A stretch of DNA of 64,000 nt, taken from Saccharopolyspora thermophila (GTDB taxonomy: Bacteria > Actinomycetota > Actinomycetes > Mycobacteriales > Pseudonocardiaceae). Every line of letters starts with the position of its first letter. Within the stretch, counting starts at the first letter, position 1. The notes below the pieces were generated by a model that had not been told where the DNA came from, made no database searches, and worked only from the letters and a program-made list of their open reading frames with translations. Of this stretch, positions 52,759 through 63,973 are shown in pieces. Location: positions 645,930-709,929 of the forward strand of contig NZ_BMMT01000001.1 in the NCBI RefSeq assembly GCF_014646075.1, written 5' to 3'. The position numbers were made by a program, and so were the translations under genes.

Positions 52759-53322
52759 GTGGAAGGCTGGACCCGCAAGAACGGTCACGTGGTGGCCAAG
52801 CTGTCCCAACAGGAGGCGGCGGTCATCCGCGGTCTCGTTGGGCAGCTCAAGGACATGCTCGCCGCGCGGGCCGCGGAGGCCCCGCAGGACGAGCTGGCCG
52901 AGCTGACCGGCATCCGCACCGGTCCGACGACCCCGCCGGAGGACCGGGTGCTGGCGCGGCTGCTGCCGGACTTCTTCCGGCGCGACCCGGTCACGGGCGA
53001 GACCGACGAGGACGTGGCCGACGCCGCCGGGGCGATGCGGTCGCTGCACGAACCGGCGCTGCTGGAGGCGAAGACCGGGGTCGCCCAGCTGGTGCTGGAG
53101 ACGTGCCCGCCGCTGGGTGGCCGGGTCAAGCTGACCGGCGAGCAGGCCGACGGGTGGCTGTCGGCGCTCAACGACGTCCGGCTGGCCCTCGGCACGGCGC
53201 TGGACGTCGAGGAGGACATGCCCGACGACCTGCCGGAGGACGACCTGCGCCGCGAGCACCTGGGCGTGTACCAGTGGCTCACCTGGGTCCAGGACAGCCT
53301 CGTCGCCGCCATGATGGCCTAA
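52759..53322 (+). CDS. DUF2017 protein
   Basis: This 187-residue acidic, mostly helical protein matches the DUF2017 family always found after clpS in actinobacteria (M. tuberculosis Rv1332). Recognisable parts are LSQQEAAVIRGLVGQLKDML near the start and HLGVYQWLTWVQDSLVAAM at the end. Its GTG start directly abuts the clpS stop. The biochemical role is not known; the linkage suggests a function in regulated proteolysis. Confidence 0.9.
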   Translation: MEGWTRKNGHVVAKLSQQEAAVIRGLVGQLKDMLAARAAEAPQDELAELTGIRTGPTTPPEDRVLARLLPDFFRRDPVTGETDEDVADAAGAMRSLHEPALLEAKTGVAQLVLETCPPLGGRVKLTGEQADGWLSALNDVRLALGTALDVEEDMPDDLPEDDLRREHLGVYQWLTWVQDSLVAAMMA

Positions 53323-53406
53323 CCACGTCCCCCACCACCCCATATGCCCACCCGACCCTGGGTGCCGGGCCCGGAAGGCAGGGCAACGCGACACCCCTTC
53401 GTGCCG

Positions 53407-54318
53407 TCAGCCGTGGAGGGCGCGGTAGGCGCGGACGGCGCCCGGGTGCAGGGGAACGTCACCGGTGCCGATGAGGTTACGGACGTCCAGGAACTGGGTG
53501 CCCACCGTTTCCCGCGGCACCAGGAACGGCGCACGCAGCACCAGCACCCGCACCACCGCCTCGGCGAGGTCGGCAGGCAGGTCGGGCGTGCAGGCCAGGA
53601 TGTTCGCCACGCCGATCGTCGGCACCCCGGCCGCGTGCCGATAGCCGCCCGGCGGCACGGGGAGCGCGTCGCAGACCGGACGGCATACCGGCTCGACCGC
53701 GTCCAGCGGCAGCAACCGGATGCCCACCCGCTCGTCCAGTGCCTTCACCGCAGGCGTCGGCACTCCACCCGACCACAGCAGGGCGTCGATGCGGCAGGTT
53801 TCCAGCGCGGCGATCGCCTCCTCCAGCGGCAGCGACGTTGTCCGCACACCCGGGCGCGAGCCCAGTAGGCGGGCGCCAATCAGCGCGGTGCCGGACTTCG
53901 GGGCGCCGATCGACACGGTGCGCCCCGCGAGGTCGTCGAGGGTCCGCACCGGGCTGTCCGCCAACACGACCAGCTGCGTGTAGTTCTCGTACACCCGTCC
54001 CAGGGCGCGCAACGGGACCGGCGGCCCGAGCTCGCCGCGTTGCGCGGCGGTCACCGTGTCGGCGAGGACCATGCCGAGGTCCGCGTCGCCGCTGCGGAGC
54101 AGTTCGAGGTTGTTGACGCTGCCCTGGCTGGCCAGCACCGCCATCCGCACACCCGGCGCGGCGGCGGACACCTCGCCCGCCAGCAGGCGCGCGAAGGCCT
54201 GATAGAAGCCCCCCGGCTCGCCGGTGGCGATGCGCAGCGTGCGGTCGGGTGCGCCGCCGGTGCAGGCGGCCAGCAGGCCGGTGCCTGCCGCCGCGAGCAG
54301 GGTGCGCCGCCGGATCAT
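53407..54318 (-). CDS. TAXI-family solute-binding lipoprotein
   Basis: This 303-residue protein has a short signal with lipobox LLAACTG and a TAXI (TRAP-associated extracytoplasmic immunogenic) binding fold: LRIATGEPGGFYQAFARLLA, then GDADLGMVLAD and VSIGAPKSGTALIGARLL. TAXI proteins deliver organic acids such as glutamate to TRAP permeases, but no TRAP membrane subunit is encoded nearby. Its start overlaps the histidine kinase stop (ATGA), so it is more likely an accessory sensor for that kinase. Ligand unknown. Confidence 0.88.
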   Translation of the reverse strand: MIRRRTLLAAAGTGLLAACTGGAPDRTLRIATGEPGGFYQAFARLLAGEVSAAAPGVRMAVLASQGSVNNLELLRSGDADLGMVLADTVTAAQRGELGPPVPLRALGRVYENYTQLVVLADSPVRTLDDLAGRTVSIGAPKSGTALIGARLLGSRPGVRTTSLPLEEAIAALETCRIDALLWSGGVPTPAVKALDERVGIRLLPLDAVEPVCRPVCDALPVPPGGYRHAAGVPTIGVANILACTPDLPADLAEAVVRVLVLRAPFLVPRETVGTQFLDVRNLIGTGDVPLHPGAVRAYRALHG

Positions 54319-55691
54319 CGTCCCTCCTGCACCGGGAGTTCCAGCCGTACCGCGAGGCCGTGCGGCCGCACCGGTTCGATCCGCAGCGTCCCGCCCCGGG
54401 CGGTCACCAGCTGGTCGGCGATCGCCAGGCCCAGCCCGGTGCCCCGGCTGCCACGGTGCCTACCGGCGCGCCAGAAACGTTGCGCAGCCAGCGCGATCTC
54501 CCCCTCGGACAGTCCCGGTCCGGTGTCGGTGACGCTCAACGTGCACCGCCCGCCGGCGGCCTCGCAGGTCACGACCACGCTCGCCCCCTCCCCGGCGTAC
54601 TTGGCGCCGTTGTCCAGCAGGATGTCCAGGATCTGGGCGAGGTCGTCGGCCGGGACGGCCGCGGCCACCCGGTCCACGCGGCCCGCGGTCAGCTCGACGC
54701 CCGCCGCCTCGGCCGCCGACCGCCACGCCGCGACCCGGTCGGCCACGACCTCCGCGACCTCGGCGGGCTCGGCCGTGGCGATTCCGGCCGGCACGCGGTC
54801 CGCGGTGGCCAGCGCCAGCAGCCGGTCCAGCAGCGACTCCAGCCGGTCCACCTCGTCCAGGGTCGACCGGTAGGTGTCCGCGCCCTCCGCGGTGATCCGC
54901 CGCTCCAGCGCGTCAACCCGCAGGCGCAGCGCCGCCATCGGGTTCCGCAGCTGGTGCGACGCGTCCGCCACCAGGCGCCGCTGCTGCTCGTCGGCCTCGG
55001 CGACGGCCTCCGACATGCGGTTGAACGACACCGCCAGTTCCCGCAGCTCCGGCGGCCCGGCACCCACCGGGACCCGCGAGCGCCGCGATCCGGCCTCCAC
55101 GGCCCGCACGCCTTCCCGCAGGTCGGCCAGGGGGCGCAGCACCCAGCGGGCCAGCACCCAGGCCAGCAGCCCGCACACCAGCAGCGCACTCACCGCGCCC
55201 GCCGCGATCAGCGCCCATCGCCCGGCGATGTCCCGCGTCGCCTGCTGCACGGACGCCCGCATGACCACCGCCCCGGTGACCCGCGTGCCGTCGCCGACCG
55301 GCCGGTAGCGGAGCAGGTCGCCGTCGGACCACGGCCACAGCCACGGCACCGGCCCGGCGAGCTCGTTGCGCAGCGCCTTGTCGATCGCCCCGGAGACGTC
55401 GGCGGCCTGCATCCCGCCGGTTTCCACCACCGGCGCGCGGTTGGCCTCGACCACCACCAGCGGTTCGCCGTAGAGCTCGGTGAAACGGCGCGCCTCGGCG
55501 ACCAGCCGGGTGGTGTCGTCGGCGGCGAAGGCGTGGTCGGCGAGTACGGCGAAGTGGTCGAGGTCGGCGGTGCGCGCCAGCACGAGCTGCTGCGTCCGCT
55601 CCGCGGCGGTGGCGCGCAGCAGCGGAGCGGCGAACGCGGCCACGGCGACGACGGAGAACGTGAGCAGCACCAGCAGCAGCCGTCGACGCAT
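54315..55691 (-). CDS. Sensor histidine kinase
   Basis: This 458-residue kinase starts at ATG 55691, with GTG 55694 directly before it. It has two membrane helices (about residues 6-24 and 161-183) bracketing an extracytoplasmic domain of about 135 residues, a HAMP-like linker, and phosphoacceptor His246 in ADASHQLRNPMAAL. The ATPase boxes are ILLDNGAKYA (N), DTGPGLS (G1) and GTGLGLAIAD (G2). It forms a two-component system with the regulator 120 bases upstream and overlaps the TAXI gene. Confidence 0.93.
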   Translation of the reverse strand: MRRRLLLVLLTFSVVAVAAFAAPLLRATAAERTQQLVLARTADLDHFAVLADHAFAADDTTRLVAEARRFTELYGEPLVVVEANRAPVVETGGMQAADVSGAIDKALRNELAGPVPWLWPWSDGDLLRYRPVGDGTRVTGAVVMRASVQQATRDIAGRWALIAAGAVSALLVCGLLAWVLARWVLRPLADLREGVRAVEAGSRRSRVPVGAGPPELRELAVSFNRMSEAVAEADEQQRRLVADASHQLRNPMAALRLRVDALERRITAEGADTYRSTLDEVDRLESLLDRLLALATADRVPAGIATAEPAEVAEVVADRVAAWRSAAEAAGVELTAGRVDRVAAAVPADDLAQILDILLDNGAKYAGEGASVVVTCEAAGGRCTLSVTDTGPGLSEGEIALAAQRFWRAGRHRGSRGTGLGLAIADQLVTARGGTLRIEPVRPHGLAVRLELPVQEGR

Positions 55692-55814
55692 CACCGGGCT
55701 CCGGAGGCTCTCGCGGGCGCACCGCAGGCACGCGCGGTGCGCACCGGGGCCGCGCGGCCCCGCGACCGCGACACGCCCGTGCCGAAGGCGGGTTCGCCGG
55801 GAATGGTGGCCCCC

Positions 55815-56471
55815 TCACTCGCCGAAGCGGTAGCCGAAGCCGCGGATCGTGACCAGCAGCTCGGGGCGGCCGAGCTTGGCGCGCAGTTGCGCGATGTGCA
55901 CGTCCAGCGACCGCGACACCGCCAGGTACGCGTCGCCCCAGACCTCGTCCATCAGGCGCTGCCGGCTCACCGCGGTGCCCACCTCCCGGGCCAGGACCGC
56001 GAGCACGTCGAACTCCTTCGGGGTCAGCTCCACGTCCTGCTCGCCGACCCGCACCCGCCGGGTGCGCAGGTCCACGTGCACGTCGCCCACCCGGACCTCG
56101 TCGGCGCCCGGCGGCACCGGCCGGCCCCGCCGCGCCACGGCCTCGATGCGGGCCAGCAGTTCCGCCATCCGCACCGGCTTGACCAGGTAGTCGTCCGCCC
56201 CCGAGCGCAGCCCGCGGACCACCATCCGCTCCTCGCCGCGGGCGGTCAGCACCACCACCGGGATCGGGCCGATACGGCGTAGCTTGCGCAGCACGTCCAG
56301 GCCGTCGGCGTCCGGCAACCCCAGGTCCAGCAGCACCAGGTCGTGGTCGCGGTGCCGGGTCAGGGCGTCCGCGCCACGGGAGACCCGGGTGGGCTGGTGG
56401 CCGTGCGCGGCGAGCACGTCGACGAGCGCGTCGGCGACCCCGTCGTCGTCCTCGACGAGCAGCACCCGCAC
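55815..56471 (-). CDS. OmpR-family response regulator
   Basis: This 218-residue regulator has a receiver domain with acidic pocket VEDDDG, phosphoacceptor Asp49 in VLLDLGLPD, Thr in VVLTARG and Lys in YLVKPVR. The winged-helix DNA-binding domain (about residues 125-218) ends TIRGFGYRFGE. GTG 56471 is the start. Its likely targets are the adjacent TAXI gene or the MHS transporter gene, since the same arrangement is common in dicarboxylate sensing systems; this is inference. Confidence 0.94.
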   Translation of the reverse strand: MRVLLVEDDDGVADALVDVLAAHGHQPTRVSRGADALTRHRDHDLVLLDLGLPDADGLDVLRKLRRIGPIPVVVLTARGEERMVVRGLRSGADDYLVKPVRMAELLARIEAVARRGRPVPPGADEVRVGDVHVDLRTRRVRVGEQDVELTPKEFDVLAVLAREVGTAVSRQRLMDEVWGDAYLAVSRSLDVHIAQLRAKLGRPELLVTIRGFGYRFGE

Positions 56472-56564
56472 CGGCCACCTCCGAAAGCTCCGCTCGACCG
56501 AGTATGAGCGGGCACTCAGCGGGTTTGCGCAGGTGGTCCGGCGGGACCCCGCCGGACCGCGCGG

Positions 56565-57869
56565 TCACCCCTCGATGCGGGAGTCCTTCGACGTCTCACG
56601 CATCCGCAGGTACACCAGCAGCGAGATCAGCACGCAGCCGGAGACGTACCAGAAGTACGCGTTCTCCAGCCCGGCCTGCTTGAGCCACAGCGCCACGTAC
56701 TCGGACGTGCCGCCGAAGATCGCCACCGTCAGCGCGTACGGCAGGCCCACGCCCAGCGCGCGGATGTTCGTCGGGAACAGCTCCGCCTTCACGATCGCGT
56801 TGATCGAGGTGTAGCCGCTGACGATCGTCAGTCCCGCCAGCATCAGCGCGAACGCCAGCACCGGGTTCTGCGTGCCACCCAGCACCGTCATCAGCGGCAC
56901 GGTGAGCACGGTGCCGCACACGCCGAACCCCAGCAGCAGCCACCGCCGCCCGATACGGTCCGACAGCGCTCCCGCCAGTGGCTGCAGGCACAGGAACACC
57001 AGCAGCGCGAGGAAGTTGATCCAGGCCACCGTGCTCTTGTCGATGCCGGAGGTGTTCACCATGAACTTCTGCAGGTACGTGGTGTAGGTGTAGAAGGCCA
57101 CGGTGCCGCCGAGGGTGAGGCCGACGACCAGCAGGCACTCCTTGGGGTGCTGCAGCAGCGCCCGCACGGTGCCCCGCTGCTCGGTGCCGGCGGACGCCCT
57201 GCGGTAGCTCTCGGTCTCGTCCATGCCGCGGCGCAGCCACATCACGACCAGTGCGCCGATCGCGCCGATCACGAACGGGATCCGCCAGCCCCACTGCTCC
57301 ATCTCGTCGTTGGACAGCACCTGGAGCAGCACGATCTGCACGCCCAGCGCGGTGAGCTGCCCGGCGACCAGCGTCACGTACTGGAAGCTGGAGTAGAAGC
57401 CGCGGCGACCGGCCGTGGCGACCTCGGACAGGTAGGTCGCGGAGGTTGAGTACTCGCCGCCTACCGAGACGCCCTGCACCAGCCGGGCCAGCACCAGCAG
57501 CACCGGGGCGGCCAGGCCGATCGTGTGGTAGCCCGGGGCCAGCGCGATCACCAGCGAGCCGCAGGCCATCAGCGTCACCGACAGCGTCAGCGCGGCCCGG
57601 CGGCCGAACCGGTCGGCGTAGCGGCCGAGCATCCAGCCGCCCAGCGGGCGCATCAGGAAGCCGATCGCGAACACGCCTGCGGTGTTGAGCAGCTGGGCGG
57701 TCAGATCGCCTTTCGGGAAGAACGCCGCGGCGAAGTACACGCTGAACGCGGTGTAGGTGTACCAGTCGTACCACTCGATCAGGTTGCCGATCGAGCCGCG
57801 AATGACGTTGGCGACCACCCGGCGTTCGCTGCGCACCGCCTCGTCGCGGCCGCGGACCTCAGTTGTCAT
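56565..57869 (-). CDS. MFS transporter, metabolite:H+ symporter (MHS) family
   Basis: This 434-residue protein has twelve membrane helices. The N-terminal NLIEWYDWYTYTAFSVYFAA and the loop RFGRRAALTLSV, with GVSVGGEYSTSATYLSE, are typical for KgtP/ProP-type symporters that import 2-oxoglutarate, citrate or betaines. ATG 57869 is chosen because GGAGGG lies six bases upstream. Lying next to the two-component genes and the TAXI protein, it is the probable regulated uptake system. Confidence 0.92.
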   Translation of the reverse strand: MTTEVRGRDEAVRSERRVVANVIRGSIGNLIEWYDWYTYTAFSVYFAAAFFPKGDLTAQLLNTAGVFAIGFLMRPLGGWMLGRYADRFGRRAALTLSVTLMACGSLVIALAPGYHTIGLAAPVLLVLARLVQGVSVGGEYSTSATYLSEVATAGRRGFYSSFQYVTLVAGQLTALGVQIVLLQVLSNDEMEQWGWRIPFVIGAIGALVVMWLRRGMDETESYRRASAGTEQRGTVRALLQHPKECLLVVGLTLGGTVAFYTYTTYLQKFMVNTSGIDKSTVAWINFLALLVFLCLQPLAGALSDRIGRRWLLLGFGVCGTVLTVPLMTVLGGTQNPVLAFALMLAGLTIVSGYTSINAIVKAELFPTNIRALGVGLPYALTVAIFGGTSEYVALWLKQAGLENAYFWYVSGCVLISLLVYLRMRETSKDSRIEG

Positions 57870-58141
57870 CCGTCCCTCCATGTCGTGAACGGACTCACAC
57901 TGCGGAGCCGTGCGGACCGGCAACAAGGAGGGCGGCTCTTCCTTTACGTCTGGTTAACGTGATGCCAGAGTCAGTGGCTGCGCCCGGGTGGGCCGGAGGA
58001 GGTGATGTCCTGCACGGGGCCCTACCCGTCGGCGCGGGAATGAATCATCGTGGACCTGCGTTTCGCCCGACGAAGCCGCACCGCCCCCGGCGGTCTTCCA
58101 CATCGTGGGAGGGCGGTGCCTCACCTACTAGGATGGTTGCT

Positions 58142-58597
58142 GTGCTGGTGATCCGACGCGACCTCGTGGACGCGATGGTCGCGCATGCCCGACGGGACCA
58201 CCCGGACGAGGCGTGCGGTGTGATTGCCGGCCCGGAAGGGTCGGACCGCCCGGAACGCCTGATCGAAATGATCAACGCCGAGCGCTCGCCCACCTTCTAC
58301 CGGTTCGACTCGACCGAGCAGCTGAAGGTGTGGCGCGAGATGGACGCCAACGACGAGGAGCCGGTGGTCATCTACCACTCGCATACCGCGACCGAGGCGT
58401 ACCCCTCGCGCACCGACGTCTCCTACGCCTCGGAACCCAACGCGCACTACGTGCTCGTGTCCACCCGGGACCCGAAGACCCACGAGCTGCGTTCCTTCCG
58501 GATCCTCGACGGTGAGGTCACCGAGGAGCCGGTGGAGGTCGTGGAGTCGTACATGTTCGCCCACACCGGTGCCGATGAGGTTCCCGACCGCGACTGA
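58142..58597 (+). CDS. mec: JAMM metallopeptidase acting on CysO
   Basis: This 151-residue zinc peptidase has the JAMM motif fully present: Glu23, then His79-x-His81 and Ser89-x-x-Asp92 in YHSHTATEAYPSRTD. In M. tuberculosis Mec (Rv1334) releases cysteine from the CysO-cysteine adduct made by CysM. GTG 58142 matches the family N-terminus; ATG 58133 would add three residues. It is 66 bases upstream of cysO. Confidence 0.93.
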   Translation: MLVIRRDLVDAMVAHARRDHPDEACGVIAGPEGSDRPERLIEMINAERSPTFYRFDSTEQLKVWREMDANDEEPVVIYHSHTATEAYPSRTDVSYASEPNAHYVLVSTRDPKTHELRSFRILDGEVTEEPVEVVESYMFAHTGADEVPDRD

Positions 58598-58663
58598 GCC
58601 GCGGTCCGACACCGTGTTCGCGTCCCGTACCCTATGAAGTCCTCTGTGGACAGGAGGTTCCCC

Positions 58664-60134
<1,471 letters not shown>

Positions 60135-60141
60135 CTCCTGG

Positions 60142-60171
60142 GGGCACCTTCGACCTCGGCCGAAGGTGCCC
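60142..60171 (+). terminator. Terminator of cysM
   Basis: GGGCACCTTCG (60142-60152) pairs perfectly with CGAAGGTGCCC (60161-60171), eight bases after the cysM stop. Confidence 0.8.
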
Positions 60172-60260
60172 TGCGGCCCGTGCGTTCGACGACCGGGACG
60201 GCGGAAAACTCAGGGGCATCCCCGAGGCCGCAACGGGTTTCACCGCGTAGCCTCGATGGC

Positions 60261-60890
60261 GTGAACCGACTGCCCGAGCGTCGCCGGCCACGCGTGCTTC
60301 CGGAGAACCCGCTGCGAGCCGCGGTGGGCATGCTGATCGCCGTCGCGGTCCTGTACGGCATCGAGTTCTACGACCTCGCGACCCCGGCCGCGCGGCTCGA
60401 CGACAACGGCATCGAGCCGCGCGAGGTGGACGGCCTGGACGGCATCCTGTGGGCGCCGCTGCTGCACTTCGGCTGGCCGCACCTGATGGCCAACACGCTG
60501 CCGCTCCTCGTCCTGGGCTGGCTGGTGCTCGCCGGCGGCCTGCGGCAGTTCGTCGCGGTGACCGCCACGGTGTGGATCATCGGCGGCCTGGGCACCTGGC
60601 TGGTCGGCGCGCCCGGCGTGCACGTCGGCGCATCCGGGGTGATCTTCGGCTGGATGGTGTTCCTGCTGCTGCGCGGCTTCTTCCAGCGCAGCTTCGGGCA
60701 GATCCTGGTTGCGGTGGTGCTGTTCTTCTACTGGGGCGGCATGCTGTGGGGCGTGCTGCCCGGGCAACCCGGGATCTCCTGGGAGGGCCATCTGTTCGGC
60801 GCGCTGGGCGGCGCCCTCGCGGCCTGGCTGGTGGCGCGCGCCACGCGACGCCCGGGCTCGACCAACGAGCCTGGCACACTGGCCGGGTGA
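60261..60890 (+). CDS. Rhomboid-family intramembrane serine protease
   Basis: The protein is 209 residues with six predicted membrane helices. The catalytic dyad is Ser125 in the GASG motif ([11 protein letters not shown]) and His177 in [19 protein letters not shown] carries the supporting His/Asn. It cleaves transmembrane substrates, which are unknown here. GTG 60261 is the start. Its stop overlaps the murI start (GTGA), as in the mycobacterial Rv1337-Rv1338 pair. Confidence 0.92.
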   Translation: MNRLPERRRPRVLPENPLRAAVGMLIAVAVLYGIEFYDLATPAARLDDNGIEPREVDGLDGILWAPLLHFGWPHLMANTLPLLVLGWLVLAGGLRQFVAVTATVWIIGGLGTWLVGAPGVHVGASGVIFGWMVFLLLRGFFQRSFGQILVAVVLFFYWGGMLWGVLPGQPGISWEGHLFGALGGALAAWLVARATRRPGSTNEPGTLAG

Positions 60891-61699
60891 CTGACGCACC
60901 GATCGGGATCTTCGACTCCGGCGTCGGTGGCCTGACGGTGGCCCGCGCAATCATGGACCAGCTGCCCGGCGAGACGCTGCACTACGTCGGCGACACCGCC
61001 AACGCCCCCTACGGGCCGATGCCGTTGGCCGAGATCCGCGCCCGCACCCTCGCGATCACCGACTCGATGGTGGCCGACGGTGTCAAGCTGCTGGTGATCG
61101 CGTGCAACACCGCGTCGTCGGCGTGCCTGCGCGACGCGCGCGAGCGCTACTCGATCCCGGTCGTGGAGGTGGTGCTGCCGGCGGTGCGGCGAGCGGTCGC
61201 GACCACCCGCAACGGTCGGGTCGGGGTGATTGGCACCAAGGCCACCATCCGGTCCCGCGCCTACGACGACGCGTTCACCGCGGCCCCGCACATCGCCCTC
61301 ACCACGGCGGCGTGCCCGCGGTTCGCCGACTTCGTCGAGCGCGGCATCACCAGCGGACGCCAGGTGCTCGGCCTCGCGCAGAGCTACCTGGACCCGCTCC
61401 AGCAGGCCGGCGTCGACACCCTCGTCCTCGGCTGCACCCACTACCCGCTGCTCACCGGTGTGCTGCAACTCGCGATGGGCGAGCACGTGACGTTGGTCTC
61501 CAGCGCCGAGGAGACCGCCAAGGACGTGGTGCGGGTGCTGACCGAGAACGACCTGCTCAGGGCGGCGTCCACGGCGTCGCACGAGTTCCGCGTCACGGGC
61601 GACCCCCAGCGGTTCGCCAGGTTGGCCGAGCGGTTCCTCGGCCGGGCGCCGCTGGCCGATGCCGTTCAGTCGCTGAGCGTGTCAAGCTCGATCGCATGA
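60887..61699 (+). CDS. murI: Glutamate racemase
   Basis: This 270-residue enzyme makes D-glutamate for peptidoglycan. The two catalytic Cys are Cys73 in [10 protein letters not shown] and the later one in [11 protein letters not shown]. The N-terminal [15 protein letters not shown] and [11 protein letters not shown] motifs are typical. It is translationally coupled upstream to the rhomboid gene and downstream to the metallo-hydrolase gene (ATGA). Confidence 0.96.
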   Translation: MTDAPIGIFDSGVGGLTVARAIMDQLPGETLHYVGDTANAPYGPMPLAEIRARTLAITDSMVADGVKLLVIACNTASSACLRDARERYSIPVVEVVLPAVRRAVATTRNGRVGVIGTKATIRSRAYDDAFTAAPHIALTTAACPRFADFVERGITSGRQVLGLAQSYLDPLQQAGVDTLVLGCTHYPLLTGVLQLAMGEHVTLVSSAEETAKDVVRVLTENDLLRAASTASHEFRVTGDPQRFARLAERFLGRAPLADAVQSLSVSSSIA

Positions 61700-62466
61700 A
61701 GCTGACGATCCTCGGTTGTTCCGGGAGCTTCCCCGGCCCGGATTCGCCTTCTTCCGGGTACCTTTTGGAATCCGGCGGCACCCGTATCGCGCTCGACCTC
61801 GGCAACGGCACGCTGGGCGCGATGCAGCGGTTCATCGACCCGTTCGAGCTCGACGCCGTGTTCCTCACCCACCTGCACCCGGACCACTGCGCGGACTTCG
61901 GCGCGTTGACGGTGCTGCGCCGCTACCACCCGAACCCGCCGTACGACCCGACCGTGCACCGGTTGCCGGTGATCGCGCCGGAGAACGCGCCGGAGCGGTT
62001 CGCCGCGCTCTACGCGCCCAACGCCGAGGAACTGGCCGAGACCGATCTGTCGGACGTGTTCGAGTTCGTCCCGATCTCCCCCGAGCCGGTGCGCATCGGG
62101 GCGTTCGAGGTGCGCGCGGTGCCCGTGGCGCACCTGTGCCCGGCGTGGGGGTTCCGCGTGGCGGCAGAGGGCCGTGTGCTGGCCTACACCGGCGACACCG
62201 GGCCGTGTCCGCAGCTGACCGAGCTGGCCGCGGACGCCGACGTGCTGCTGTCGGAGGCGTCCTGGGCGGACTTTCCGGACGCACCGGACGGCGTGCACCT
62301 GTCGGGCCGTCAGGCGGCGGGGGTCGCTACTGCCGCCGGTGCCCGCCGCCTGCTGCTCACCCACGTCGTGCCGTGGGCGGACCGGGACGCGATCCTCACC
62401 GAGGCCAAGGCCGCCTTCGACGGCCCGGCCGAGCTGGTCGCGGCCGACCGCACCTACGACATCTGA
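61696..62466 (+). CDS. Metallo-beta-lactamase-fold hydrolase (Rv1339-like)
   Basis: This 256-residue MBL-fold protein begins [20 protein letters not shown]. The metal-binding motif is [10 protein letters not shown], with further ligands in [18 protein letters not shown] and LTHVVPWAD. Order and length match M. tuberculosis Rv1339, reported as an atypical class II-like cyclic-nucleotide phosphodiesterase. If that holds, it could degrade cAMP or other cyclic nucleotides. The start ATG overlaps the murI stop. Confidence 0.88.
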   Translation: MKLTILGCSGSFPGPDSPSSGYLLESGGTRIALDLGNGTLGAMQRFIDPFELDAVFLTHLHPDHCADFGALTVLRRYHPNPPYDPTVHRLPVIAPENAPERFAALYAPNAEELAETDLSDVFEFVPISPEPVRIGAFEVRAVPVAHLCPAWGFRVAAEGRVLAYTGDTGPCPQLTELAADADVLLSEASWADFPDAPDGVHLSGRQAAGVATAAGARRLLLTHVVPWADRDAILTEAKAAFDGPAELVAADRTYDI

Positions 62467-62571
62467 CGTCCCCGGACGGCGGTTCCCGATCGACACCGCG
62501 GCCTGGGCACCTTGACACGATCTTGGGGTGCCCCTGACGAGCTGTTGGTCCGGCGGGCTTAGGGTTGGGGC

Positions 62572-63327
62572 GTGGCACGAGCTGACGGGCGGAGCGACGA
62601 CGAGCTCCGAGAGGTGCGGATCACCCGCGGGTACCAGGACTGGCCGGCCGGTTCGGTGCTGGTGGAATTCGGCCGGACGCGGGTGCTGTGCGCGGCGACC
62701 GTCCAGGAGGGCGTGCCGCGCTGGCGGACCGGCTCGGGGCTGGGCTGGGTGACCGCCGAGTACGCGATGCTGCCGTCGTCCACCAACACCCGCAGCGCGC
62801 GGGAGTCGGTGAAGGGCCGCATCGGCGGGCGGACCCACGAGATCAGCCGGCTGATCGGCCGCTCGCTGCGGGCGTGCATCGACATGGCCGCGCTCGGCGA
62901 GAACACCATCACGATCGACTGCGACGTGATCCAGGCCGACGGCGGCACCCGCACCGCGGCGATCACCGGCGCCTACGTGGCGCTGGCCGACGCCGTGACG
63001 TGGCTGGGCGCGGCCGGGCGGCTGTCCGACCCGAAGCCGCTGTCCTGCTCGGTGGCGGCGGTCAGCGTGGGTGTGGTGGACGGCCGGGTGCGGCTGGACC
63101 TGCCCTACGAGGAGGACTCCCGCGCCGAGGTGGACATGAACGTGGTGGCCACCGACCACGGCACCCTCGTGGAGGTGCAGGGCACCGGCGAGGGCGCCAC
63201 CTTCACCCGCTCGACCATGGACAAGATGATCGACTTCGCGTTGGCGGGCTGCGCGCGGCTCGCCGAGCTGCAGGCCGAGGCGCTGGCCGCGCCGTACCCG
63301 GGCGAGCTGCCGGGAAGTGCGGCATGA
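62572..63327 (+). CDS. rph: Ribonuclease PH
   Basis: This 251-residue phosphorolytic 3' exoribonuclease trims tRNA precursors. Characteristic parts are [18 protein letters not shown] at the start, the RxxR region in [39 protein letters not shown] and [16 protein letters not shown] 62572 has no ribosome site, and TAGGGT at 62560-62565 fits a -10 for a leaderless mRNA. Its stop overlaps the rdgB start (ATGA). Confidence 0.96.
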   Translation: MARADGRSDDELREVRITRGYQDWPAGSVLVEFGRTRVLCAATVQEGVPRWRTGSGLGWVTAEYAMLPSSTNTRSARESVKGRIGGRTHEISRLIGRSLRACIDMAALGENTITIDCDVIQADGGTRTAAITGAYVALADAVTWLGAAGRLSDPKPLSCSVAAVSVGVVDGRVRLDLPYEEDSRAEVDMNVVATDHGTLVEVQGTGEGATFTRSTMDKMIDFALAGCARLAELQAEALAAPYPGELPGSAA

Positions 63328-63929
63328 CGCGGATCCTGCTGGCCACCCGGAACCAGAAGAAGCTGGTGGAACTGCGCCGCATCCTGGCCGCCGAGGGCGT
63401 CACCGGCGTGGAGGTCGTCGGCTTGGCGGACGTGCCGGAGTTCCCGGAGGCACCGGAAACGGGTGCCACGTTCGAGGAGAACGCGGTGGCCAAGGCGGCG
63501 GACGCGGCCAAGGCCACCGGCCTGCCCACGGTCGCCGACGACTCGGGCATCGAGGTGGACGCGCTCAACGGCATGCCGGGCGTGCTGTCGGCGCGCTGGG
63601 CGGGCCGGCACGGTGACGACCAGGCCAACCTCGACCTCGTCTTGGGCCAGCTGGCGGACGTCCCGGACGAGCGCCGAGGAGCGGCGTTCGTCTCGGCGGC
63701 GGCCCTGGTCCTCCCGGACGGCACCCAGACGGTGGTCCGAGGAGAGTGGCGCGGCACGGTGATCCGCGAGGCACGCGGCACCAACGGCTTCGGCTACGAC
63801 CCGATCTTCGTCCCGGAGGGCGAGACCCGGACCAGCGCGGAACTGTCCCCGGAGGAGAAGGACGCGGACTCCCACCGAGGTCGAGCCCTGAGGCTGCTCC
63901 TCCCGGAGCTCCGCAAGCTCGCGGACTGA
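63324..63929 (+). CDS. rdgB: dITP/XTP pyrophosphatase (HAM1 family)
   Basis: This 201-residue enzyme removes non-canonical purine nucleoside triphosphates. The family motifs are [18 protein letters not shown] at the start, [27 protein letters not shown] and [12 protein letters not shown]. It is translationally coupled to rph, as in M. tuberculosis Rv1340-Rv1341. Confidence 0.96.
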   Translation: MTRILLATRNQKKLVELRRILAAEGVTGVEVVGLADVPEFPEAPETGATFEENAVAKAADAAKATGLPTVADDSGIEVDALNGMPGVLSARWAGRHGDDQANLDLVLGQLADVPDERRGAAFVSAAALVLPDGTQTVVRGEWRGTVIREARGTNGFGYDPIFVPEGETRTSAELSPEEKDADSHRGRALRLLLPELRKLAD

Positions 63930-63973
63930 ACCCAAACTTTTCGCGGCCCTTTGCGCATCGCGGGATGGTGGCG

